A DNA stretch of 64,000 nt from NCBI GenBank assembly GCA_964036155.1, contig OZ038422.1, forward strand, positions 56,071,201-56,135,200. The letters run 5' to 3'. Positions within the stretch are counted from its first letter, which is position 1. Each line of letters opens with the position of its first letter. This DNA is from Diploscapter coronatus (lineage: Eukaryota > Nematoda > Chromadorea > Rhabditida > Rhabditidae). Shown here in pieces: positions 1-10,033 of this stretch. The position numbers and the translations under genes are program-made. The notes below the pieces were generated by a model. The model saw only the letters and a list, made by a program, of their open reading frames with translations, did no database searches and was not told the origin of the DNA.

Positions 1-1404
1 AACATTGACTGCTATATTCGTACGATGGTTAGCGATGAGATTACTCTACCCCCTCCAACTGATTTGACTACAGAATTTACCGATTCAACTGAAGAAACAA
101 CGACGGACGCTGAACAACCCGACAGCACCGTAAATGAAATGACGACGGGAATAACTGGAGCTGAAGAACCAGAGACAACTCAGTCAATGCAGTCGACAAC
201 AACACCTGAAATTCCTACGACAATTCCACGTAAGATCATTAGCGATATTTCGTTTTATTACTTTGAAAATAGAAGGTGTTTAGTAGTATGCTTGATTAAT
301 TGAGAGGGCTTTCCAAAATAGGTTTTAATTGAGTAAATTTGATATCAGGATGATTATAAGTACTATGATGAACTCAAAACTTTTAAAGTTTTCAAAGCGT
401 ATTTTATTACCCTAATTGGTGTTTTGATTTCATGAAATTATCAACTAAGTAACGATAATTGAAACGGCGGAAAATTTCATGCGTTCTTTCTGTCTTTTGG
501 AAAGGGAACACTTGGCCTCTAACTACAAGGTGGGCTATAATTATAGCCCCACTTATTCAAACTAACATAAAACTGACCTGATCAATATTTTTCAGAATTT
601 TTTTTTCGAGAAATCGTTTATTTTAGCCTATCTAGTAATAAGATTACAGAAAAATGTTAAAATCTGGAATACTGTAAAATTCTAATAAACGTTCACTAAG
701 AAATAGCCAAAAATTGATAATTTTGGCGAAAAATGACCAATTTTTCAAAAAATTTTCTCAAAATTAGGGTTGAGAAATAGCAGCCCTTCCTCTATTTGAA
801 GTCCCCCTCTATGGGAGTATTGAAAACAAGTTCCTAGGCTTCTATTAGAGGTTTTACGGTAAATCAAGCGTCAATAATTTCAGCTTGCCAAAGATGTAGT
901 GCAATGATGCCCATACTTTTACCTGGGGGATTTAATAAAACCATTCGTGGAGCAATTGAGATTGATGCCTTTGGATGCAGCACAATGACACTCACTTGTC
1001 AAGGATGCAGCCCAGTCTTAATCGTAATATTTATAAAAATTATTTTATTTTTAGCAAATTAAATGCTTTTTTGAATCCACAATATTTTGTGGATCAGTAA
1101 TATTGTTGTTGGCAGTTTTACCAAGATAAATTATCTTTGGGACCATAACTTGCCAGGACTATCATTTTCAGCCTCAAAAATGCAACTTTTCTTATTTTTA
1201 TTTTGCCAAAAATGTTTTTGAACAACGTTGACAATTTAGTTCAATGGCGACACAACTTTGCTTGTATACGATGACGAAATAGGACCACATCATCCAGCTG
1301 TTGCGACTCTCACATGCGATTCTTCGGAGATGTGGCAAGTCGCTCTTAAGTCACAACCCATCACTATCGTACCCATGTCGGTAATATGCCATAATAGTGC
1401 TTAA
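1..1404 (+). CDS. C6-domain (DUF281) secreted protein, 3' part
   Basis: Partial gene, open at the left edge. Exons 1-229, 884-1023 and 1240-1404 (TAA). The first exon encodes a Thr/Pro/Glu-rich linker (TTTPEIPTTIPP at its end), typical of the mucin-like stretch before a C6 domain. Exons 2 and 3 then give CQRCSA, GCSTMTLTCQGC and, after a short loop, TLTCDSSEMW and a terminal VICHNSA. This Cys spacing with TC...W near the end matches the nematode C6/DUF281 domain, found in secreted or surface proteins of unknown function. Phases agree at both junctions (c|ct, then phase 0). A signal peptide would lie left of the window. The final exon could in principle splice again at 1381 (TCG|GTAATA), but the in-frame stop shortly after a last Cys suits the family. 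The 654-bp first intron carries a repeat at about 301-521. Confidence 0.72.
301..521. repeat. Degenerate copy of the AGAGGCCAA-type MITE, in intron
   Basis: This stretch matches the insertion at 15006-15361: both share blocks such as AAATTTGATATCAG, ATTTTATTAC, TTCATG and the end ACTTGGCCTCTA. It starts near GAGAGGGCTTTCC and ends with the same GGCCTCT. No clean target duplication is seen, so it looks older than the 15-kb copy. It lies in the first visible intron of the C6-domain gene. Confidence 0.6.
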
Positions 1405-1860
1405 TTGTAGCTCAGATGGAAAGAAAGGACATGGAAATAATTGAACCTGCAACTAACATTTTTTGAAACACTCTCTCCATGTCTTCCCTTGTGATTTATT
1501 GAAAAGTCATGCTCTTTCATAATCGGGATATTCGAACTTGTCTCTTACTGAACCTTCTAAATTTTGTCTTCATCTTGACTTGATGAAATTTCTCAAACCA
1601 AATTTAATTTATTGCTTCATTTAATCCACTTTGACACTTTTATTGTAGAGGAATATTTTTCGTAATAAATATCGTCTGTATCTGTTGCGTCTGCCCCAGC
1701 ACAGTTCTGGATAACAAAGACAAAATACAGGGAGTTTCAAGTTTATCTTCCCAATTTACTTTTTGAATAACTTTTATTTTTGATCCAAATTGAGTGTGGT
1801 TTTTTATTGTACTCTCCTTACATAATGGTTTTGTTTGGTATAACCTTTGAGTCAAAGCCA
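1405..1860. other. Intergenic, nothing recognised
   Basis: Downstream of the C6-domain gene. AT-rich, with only a shadow reading frame on the minus strand (1640-1861) that has no family resemblance. It may hold the 3' UTR of the upstream gene. Confidence 0.5.
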
Positions 1861-2330
1861 ATTACCCATACCCAGAAAACTACCTGTTTTTGGAGAAGCA
1901 AATTTTTGATATCTAAGAAAATGTTCAAAAATTCATAACTTCCTTATTTCTGGACCAAATTGAATGATTCTTTTTTTATTTTGTAGATCTTAGCGAGGGG
2001 AATATGGTAAAAATCAAAATAAAATTTTTAGAAATTACTTTTGACGAGAAACTGTTGGTCGTAGCAGGTGGTTGTAGTTACGTCATTTGTAGTTTTTCAT
2101 GGGCTATCTAATGCAAAAAACCGATTTGATTTAGTTCAGAAATAAGAAAGTTATGAAGTTTTTTCCGAGATCGGATCTACCGACACTTTAAGCTACTGTA
2201 ATCGATTTTCGAACAACAAGCCACGCTATTATGATCAGCGTGGAAAACTGAACAATGTATGTGGAAAATCAGCCAAATCGACGGACCCCTGGAAATATCG
2301 ACTTTGGTCCTTACTGACATTTACTTTTAA
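1861..2330. repeat. Dispersed repeat related to the core of the 2,288-bp element
   Basis: Two inverted units are visible, one from about 1920 (AAAATTCATAACTTCCTTAT, then TTTTTATTTTGTAGATCTTA) and one reading the other way near 2110-2170 (CAGAAATAAGAAAGTTATGA). The right end (2250-2330) is the reverse complement of positions 8427-8495 of the 2,288-bp transposon (GGTCC...CTGGAAATA...CTTTGGTCCTTACTGACATT). It is therefore a separate, diverged member or fragment of the family that also forms the core of the large foldback element. Confidence 0.7.
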
Positions 2331-2852
2331 ATTTTAGTTAAAACCCCATTTAGTTTCTCTAGCAACTCATAGACTCGCTGCTTGAAAGTCTTTGCTAACA
2401 AACTGAATGATAAATCTAGTATGGTTTATCGGCCAATTCGAGTAACACAGATCAATTGCAGGATTGGTGACGATTTTAGAGCGATAGGCGTGCTTTCTTG
2501 ATTTGATTTGCATGTTCTTTATCCATTATCACCCTGATTTCTAAAATTAGGAAAATGTTTTGAACAAAATCACGAATAAAATTAATTGCAGAGTGCATTT
2601 TTGAGTTCGAAGTTTTGCAATCAAAGTTCTTATTGAATTAGTCATTACGTAGAATGTGGAATAGGTAATTTAATTAAATTGCCGATTACCTCGTCAGCAC
2701 CAATTGAATTGTTATTCTCCACTGTTTCATTGGTTGCTAGGCGAATAAGGTTGACCTGCAGACAGAGATCATTCACTTACTGTGTTATCTTTTGCTTCTG
2801 CTGCAACTTTCTTTTCAAACACTTCAGTCAGTTCTCAGCTGTCTCATTCCTA
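2331..2852. other. Upstream region of receptor gene A
   Basis: No gene seen. From about 2660 the sequence resembles the regions just upstream of the three paralogues (GAATTG, CTCGTCAGCACCAATTGAA, then TTTGCTTCTGCTGCAA and TCAGTTCTCA before the ATG). The promoter and 5' UTR were thus copied along with the genes. Unlike genes B-D, no hairpin repeat precedes it. Confidence 0.6.
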
Positions 2853-5293
2853 ATGGCATTCTTTTCCTCGAAGAGCCAATCTGGTAATGAAAGCATCAAT
2901 TACGGCACTGCCCCAGAACAGCCCATGGGTGGTAAGAATTGTCAATTCTACAGTAGTCTCATTTACAGTAATTTGAGATGCATCTCGAACCTTCTTCCAT
3001 ACGATAGGCCTCGTGCTCACTATTCAGACATTCGTCACGAATGGAGTTGTCGCCATTTTCATGTTCGCCAATCGATCGAGATCGGTAAAATCTACAATGT
3101 ATTCATTCTTCTGAAAGAAATCAAAAAAGAAAAAAACCGACTATTAGGAAGAGCGAATGAAAATCATTTCATGACACATTTTTGATTCTTGCAAATTTAT
3201 AATCACTTTCAGAGCACTTCCTTCTACCGACTAATGCGTGTCTACGTGATCATCAACTTTGTGAGCAGTGGAGTCACTCTACTTACTACCATCGTTCTGA
3301 ATGTAAGATTCGCTATGGCTTCTTTAAATATATGTTATTGTTCATTTTTCACAGTTCTTATTTGTTTGGAAGCAGCTGACTGATAAAATTGTGATCAGCA
3401 AAAAAATGAATACAATATAGCGAGAGCAGGTGCAACTGAATTCGCAATTATAGGCTCTGGGAATGAATTATTCTCCCCTTCCACCTCCCAAACCACCGAA
3501 TGATCCCGAAGGCTATCTACCAATGCAGAAGGATGATAAGCGGGTCGACATGATAATGGATGGAGGAGTTGGTATGATTTACAAAAAAAAAGATGCTGCA
3601 TTAGGTTGTGATAAAAAATTGCATAACAGCTTAGCTTTCAAGATTGAAATTAGACAACATTTTTATGATCCTCAATTTTGTTCTGAAAGATGGTCTTCAA
3701 AATGTGTTTACCTTCGACTCTTTCTTCAACAACTAATCTTGTGAATTCGTAAATTTGAGTGCTTGATCTATTCGTCTGCATCTACACTTCAATAGTTCTC
3801 TTTCTCATTGGCCTGAATCGATTCGGCATTTTTGTGTGGAGTCCAATCGAAAAATACATCTTTGGAAGGTAAGTCTAAAAATTTCAAATTTTTTGAATAA
3901 ATGAATTTTAATTCCAGAACAGGGTTCCGAATCATCAATTTGCTCATGCTGATTGTAGCGACAGGGATCTCGGCGTACATGTGGTTGAGTGGACTGATGG
4001 AGAGGAAATTCGACAACGATAAAGGGACTATGATCAATAACATGGACAAGGGGGCTAATGTGAGTTGCTTTTTATTTGAACATGTATTGCAAAATCTTAT
4101 AGATTATTTTTATCGAGAACTAACGAACTTTTATACTAGTAGAAGTGTTCAGAAAGTAGTTTTTTCCCGATGAACAAATTTAGTGACAAGATATTATTCT
4201 ATTTTTTTTCAAATCTTTAAGTACACAGGTTTTTTGTCATTATGATTTACCATTTCAGCATGCTGTAGCGATATTCTACACAATACCGATTCTTTCATTT
4301 GGTTTCTACCCAGCAGTCATAGTTTCCCTTCGTCAGAAACGGCCTCTCATCAAATCAGAGAAGACAAATGTGTTGCTCAACAAAACCGAGAACATCACTC
4401 TCAAGATCGGCATTGAAATACTCGCTATTTATTCCGTGAGTTTTTCCTTAATATTTTCTTTTGAAACAAGAAGTGAGCATGAATGTGAACGTGAACGTGA
4501 AAATAACCAGTGCTATTGCATCATGAGAATGCCTTGGAATAGGCAGAGCCGCATGACGAGGTATTATGTCGAATATGCAATTATTCGTGCTAATTATTTG
4601 TTAGAATTTCACTCAAAGCATTATTCATAACTCACTCACGATGTTTAGAAAAGCTATACTTCGCCTAAATTAAATTTCATTCAGTCAGAAATATATTATG
4701 GGCAAAATGCCGAGAAAAATTGGATTAACTGTTTTGCATAGTCCAAAATAAATTTCGGGTGTCAAAATGGAATCAAAGTTCTCGCTTTTGATTTCAGATG
4801 ACAATCTATCATTATGCATAAGAAGAGCTAAACTCAAGCATAAATGAACAGTTTCAGTTAGCTCTGATCTTCCATGAATCATGTGAATGGGCTCCAACAA
4901 ATTTGGAGAATTATTTCATGGAGGTCGAGAAAATAATCGCAGCAATTCCCCAATTCGCTGTGCCAATTATATTCATTACAAGAGTGTCGGAATTCAGGTA
5001 AACTGAATGAAATCGTGGACAATAATAACTTAATTACCATTTTAAAGATCCTTTTTGATGAATGCAATTTGCTGCAAGACGAGTAAAAACGGAAAGATTG
5101 ATACGGCAGATTCGTTGAAATCGAAGCAGAACAATTCAAAGAGCAACCAAAATGGAAAATCTAATGACACCAAAAAAGGTTAAACGTTTCTGAAAGATTT
5201 AAAAAAAAATTTCATCTAGGTTCAGGAACATCCTCCAACCTACCAGCCACAAATCCTCACAGTATACATTCAGCTAAACATAGTCAACACTAG
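2853..5293 (+). CDS. Seven-transmembrane chemoreceptor-like protein, paralogue A
   Basis: Exons 2853-2931, 2978-3084, 3213-3302, 3376-3390, 3454-3571, 3760-3868, 3918-4059, 4259-4435, 4858-4997, 5048-5178, 5220-5293; 393 aa, all junctions in phase. TM1 FVTNGVVAIFMF, TM2 VYVIINFVSSGVTLLT, a Pro-rich extracellular loop (PLPPPKPPN), TM3 VCIYTSIVLFLIGLNRF followed by WSPIEKYIFG, TM4 INLLMLIVATGISAYMW, TM5 IPILSFGFYPAVIVSL, an SLRQKRPL loop, TM6 GIEILAIYSLALIF and TM7 IAAIPQFAVPIIFI, with a Ser/Asn/Lys-rich tail. NRF after TM3 and the small-exon structure suit nematode serpentine receptors; the order resembles SRV/SRU-like families but I cannot assign one. Exon 4 (15 bp) is the weakest exon; skipping it keeps the frame. 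Introns 1 and 5 end in GAG rather than CAG. AATAAA follows at about 5417. Confidence 0.75.
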
Positions 5294-5547
5294 TCATTAC
5301 GGAAATGCCAGATTAGATATGCACTAAAATTGGGGAGACAAAGTTAAAATTAATCTAAATTATTGCAATTCCGGTTTGTATATACCCATCTGAATATTAA
5401 GCTAATGGTAAAAAGAATAAATTATCTAAATTTTTATCTGAAATGAAGAATAAAATATCTAACATGGCAAGAACCTAGTTGTAAAGAACATTTTCCTCTC
5501 CACTATCCCATGTTTATTAACAATTGATACAGTTAAAATGAGGGCTT

Positions 5548-5801
5548 GTACCAATCTGCCTGGTTTAATGTCATGTTAACTCGATCAATTAGTATGAGGT
5601 TATGACGAGCTGACTAGCAAAAATAGCCGTATAGTATGAGCCTAACTGCTCGTTCTAACTTGAGTGATTTAGTATGAACAGTTAGACTCGTGCTAACTTC
5701 CCAGTTAGCTCATACTATACGACTATTTTTGCTAGTCAGCTCGTCATAACCTCATACTAACTGATTGAGTTAACATAACATTAAGCTAGGCAGATTGGTA
5801 C
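5548..5801. repeat. 254-bp hairpin (foldback) repeat, copy 1
   Basis: Near-perfect inverted repeat with ends GTACCAATCTGCC and GGCAGATTGGTAC, arms of roughly 110 bp and a short loop around 5655-5680. Both arms contain CTAGTCAGCTCGTCATAACC or its complement. It lies between receptor genes A and B, and the same hairpin sits at 11617-11870 and, broken, at 14837-15828. It is either a MITE carried along in the gene duplication or part of the duplicated unit. No clear target duplication is visible. Confidence 0.85.
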
Positions 5802-6660
5802 GGACCGAATCCATAGTAAAATTGGCAATTTGAGTTGAATTGCCCATTATCTCGTCAGCGCGAATCGGAAGTGTTATTTTCCACTATTTCACTAGTAGTT
5901 AGGAGAATAAAGCTAATCTACAGACAGAAATAATTCACTTCTCGTACTTGTATTTTGCTTCTGCTGCAATTTCCTTTTCAAACACTTTAGTGAGTTCTCA
6001 GTTGTTTCATTACTAATGGCATTCTTTTCCTCGAAGAATCAATCTGATGATAACAACTTCACTCACAACACTGTCCAAACACAGACCATGGATGGTGAGA
6101 ATTGGCAATTCTACAGTAGTCTCATTTACAGTACTGTTAAGATGCATCTCGAGCCTTCTTCTACACGGCAATACTCGTGCTCACGATTCAGACATTCGTC
6201 ACGAATGGAGTTGTCGTCATTTTCATGTTCTTCAACCGATCGAGATCGGTAAAATCTACAATATATTCATTCTTCTGAATGAAATAAAGATAAAAAATAA
6301 TTTAAAGCATTTCATGATGTTTTAGAGAAGATATAAAATTGACTATTTAGGAAAGGCGAGTGAAAATCATTTCATGACACATTTTTGATTGTTCCAAATT
6401 TATAATCACTTTCAGAGTACTTCCTTCTACCGACTAATGTGTGTCTACATGATCATCAACTTTGTGAGCAGTGGAGTCACTTTACTTACTATCATCGTTC
6501 TGAATGTAAGATTCGTTATGACTTCCTTAAATATATGTTATTACTCATTTTCCACACTTCTTATTTGATTGAAAATAGCTGACTGATGAAATTGTGACCA
6601 GTAAAACAATGAATACAATATAGTCAGGGCAGAGGTCCAACTGAATTCGCAATTATAGAT

Positions 6661-6903
6661 AGAGAGCGCAAGCCCCGCCCATGCCGTGCAGACAAAGTCA
6701 AGGAAGGCAACTTCGCTAAAATTTTCAAAAAATTCGCTCATAAAAAAAGGTTTTCGAATATCGTCTTCAAAAATTCATATCTTTGGTTACACTGATCCGT
6801 TTTTCATGCGGTTTTTTGCTATAATCCTGTCTAGTCCTACAGAATCCGAGAAAAATACTTCCATGACTCTATCTTCACATTGGGAATTTCACTTGTGGTC
6901 CCT
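6661..6903. mobile_element. 243-bp insertion with 10-bp target duplication (MULE-like MITE candidate)
   Basis: Absent from paralogues A, C and D. It is flanked by AATTATAGAT at 6651-6660 and 6904-6913. The ends AGAGAGCGCAAG and CTTGTGGTCCCT are imperfect inverted repeats (9 of 12). A 9-10 bp duplication suits Mutator-like elements. There is no coding capacity. The right duplication supplies the TATAG acceptor of exon 5. Confidence 0.65.
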
Positions 6904-7745
6904 AATTATAGATTCTGGGAGTTCATTATTCTCCCCTTCAACCTCTCAAGCCATCAGATGATCCTGGAAGCCATCCACCAATGCAGAAGGACGACAAACG
7001 GGACTACATGATGACGGATGTGGGAGTTGGTATGATTTACAGAAAATATATTGCATTAAGTCGAGAGAAAAATTGTAGAACAGCTTAGCTTTCAAAATTG
7101 AAATTAGGCAGAATTTTTATGATCCTCAATTTTGTTTTGAAAGATGGTCTTCAAAATATGTTTACCTTACTTTGAGACTCTTTCTTCAACAACTAATCTT
7201 GTGAATTCGTAAATTTGAGTGCGTGATATATTCATCTGCGTCTACACCTCAATAGTTCTCTTTCTCATCGGCCTGAATCGATTCGGCGCTTTTGTATGGA
7301 ATCCAATCGAAAAATATATCTTTGGAAGGTAAGTCTAAAAGTTTCTAAATTTTTTGAATGAATGAATTTTAATTCCAGAACAGGACTCCGAATCGTCAAT
7401 CTGCTCATGCTGATCGCAGCAACAGGGATCTCAGTGAGCATGTGTTTGATTGGAATGATGGGGAGGCAATTCGCCAAAGATAAAGGAATCATGCTCAACG
7501 GAGTGAACGAGTGGGCTAATGTGAGTTGCTTTTTACTTGAACATGTATTACAAAATCTTACGTAGATCATTTTTATCGAGAAATAACGAACTTTTATATT
7601 GGTAAGTGTTCAGAAAGTAGTTTTTCTCGATGAACAAATTTAGCGACAAGATATTATTTGCTTTTTCAAATCTTTAATTGCATATATCTTTTGTTATTAT
7701 GACTTATCATTTCAGTATACTATAGAGATATTCTACATAATCCCG

Positions 7746-10033
7746 GGCTGGGACCCAAGTTCAACTTACAACCCTTGTAAGTCACTTACAAGGTCATTTT
7801 GACCTTGTAAGCTATGTTGTAAGTCAATTTACAATGCTTGTAACCTATGTTGTAAGTTAACTTACAAGGCATGTAAGCTATCTTGTAAATTGGTCAATTT
7901 ACTATGGAAAATTCACTTACAAGGCTTGTAAATTGATTTACAAGGCAGCTTACAACCCTTGTAAATGAGCTTACAAGGCAACTTACAATACCTGTAAGTT
8001 AACTTACAAGGATTGTAAATCAATTTCTTCACTTACAATACTTCACAGTCGGTTTACAAAGCTTGTAACTATTCATCAGATACGCGAAGTTCTCGACTTT
8101 TATAACGAAGTACAGGGTTTCCTTCTTTGATAATTCGATCTCTGTCATATTGAAGAGATGATAGCGCGGAACAACTCTAACCTACCGTAATAATAGGTTT
8201 CGGTATTATATTTTTGTCAACTTACAAGCCTTGTAAGTCAACTTACAACATCGAGTTATGTTGTAAGTTAACTTACAAGTTTTGTAAGTTCCACTTTTTT
8301 ACATTCGTCGAATTTTACAGCTTTTCTTCCAAATTTTTCATATTTTTAAATTTTCTCGAATCATTTTTATTTCATAGGCTTTTATTACGATCTCCATTCA
8401 TTTCGCTTTCATTTATTAAGAGTGAATGTCAGTAAGGACCAAAGTCGGTATTTCCAGGGGTCCTCAAATCGGGCTGATTTTCACATATATTGTTCAGTTT
8501 TTCGCACTGATTCTCGTAGCGCTATCCGTTTTTCATAGAAATTATCGTATGCAGGATTACGATAGCTCAAAGTTTTGACAGATCCGACCTCGGAAAAAAA
8601 AATCATAATTTTCTTATTCCTGGACAAAATTTCATAATTCTTTTTTTATTTTGTAGATCTTGAATAGGAGAATGAAGTAAAAATATAAAGAGCATTTTTC
8701 AAAGTTATTTTTGGTGGAAAAAAATTAGCCTAAGTTACCCTATATACTCGTACTGGGTTTACGCGTAAATGACGTTGGAAAAATTTGTACTTCCAGTATG
8801 TTGTGTAGATGGACATGGTAAACAACTTTGGTTTCAGGACCAATCTCGGATTCATTATCATTTGAGCTCGAGAATTTTTTGAAGTGCAGCAGCCAAATTC
8901 AGCATAATGCCGTTTTGACAGAAATTTTCAAAAATTCATATCTCTCTATGTATCAGGCTAAATTTCATGATTATTCTTTTATTTTGTAGATCTTGTCGAG
9001 GAGAATATGGAAAAAATAAATATAAAATTTTAGGATAATATTTTTGGCGAGTAAAAATTACCCGAAGTTACCCTATATACCCGTACTATATTTACAAGTG
9101 AAATGTCAGTTAATGTCGGAGTTTCTCATGAAATCTTGTAGAGCTCTTCAAGTTGATCAACTTTTGTTCCAAAACTTATTCTAGAATGTGAACACACAGG
9201 AAGATATGAATTTTTGAAAATTTGTATTATAAAGGCATTATGTTGAATTTGGCCGTCACACTTCAAAAAATTCTGGAACTCATACCGATGTGAATCCGAC
9301 CTAAGTTCTGAAACAGAAGTTGTTCATAATGTCATTCTACGCAACATACTGGAAGGACTAATTTTTCCAACGTCATTTACGCGTATAAGTAGTACGGGTG
9401 TATAGGGTAACTTCGGGTAACTTTTTCCTACCAAAAATATTATTCTAAAATTTTATTTTTATTTTTACCGTATTTTCCTACATAAGATCTACAAAATAAA
9501 AAAATAATTATTCAATTTGGTACAGAAACAAGAAAGTTATGAATTTTTAAAAATTTGCTTCATGATTCGTGGGTGCCTTATGGGTGGCTCGCGGATGCGC
9601 TGCTCTCAGTGGGACAAATGCAAAAGTGTCTCGGATCTGAGCCAAGCCCGTATAGATTACACCCATGGACCCTAATCATAAAAATGGGAGACTAGGCCCC
9701 GTCCCTAAAGTAGGAGGGGCTACGTGGGGGGTCAAAGCTAATGGCTTTTGCGATTTAATACCCGTCAGAAGGTAGAGAAAACCTTTTTGCTATAAAAGAT
9801 TTTCGAAAAATTTGGGAGAAAAGTTGTAAAATTTGACGAATGTAAAAAAGTGAAACTTACAAGACTTGTAAGTTAAGTTGTAAGTTGATTACGAGGTTGT
9901 AAGTTGACTTACAAGAGCTGTAAGCTATGTTGTAAGTTGATTTACAAAGGTTGTAAGCTAAGTTGTAAGTTAATTTACAAGGGTTGTAAATTTTCAACTT
10001 ACAAGGGTTGTAAGTTGAACTTGGGTCCCAGCC
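7746..10033. mobile_element. 2,288-bp foldback DNA transposon, copy 1
   Basis: Terminal inverted repeats begin GGCTGGGACCCAAGTTCAAC and continue for at least 35 bp. The target duplication is CCG (7743-7745 and 10034-10036); the empty site is seen in paralogue C at 13571-13583 (AATCCCGATTTTC). The left ~320 bp, a block at 8219-8293 and the right ~165 bp are packed with CTTACAA and TTGTAAG words. The core holds two inverted arms (about 8607-8945 and 9188-9545) around a third related unit, each with TTTTATTTTGTAGATCTT. No transposase-like frame is present (the longest frames, 74 codons or fewer, are repeat-derived), so it is non-autonomous. A 3-bp CNG duplication with GG... ends fits PIF/Harbinger-like elements best, with CACTA/EnSpm as the alternative; this is inference. 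No difference was seen from the copy at 37751. Confidence 0.9.

Noticed and set aside
8214..8435. Reading frame repeated at 38219-38440 inside both transposon copies
   Set aside because: It begins with TTG and its first part is the CTTACAA array read as codons; no transposase motif, so it is not a gene.
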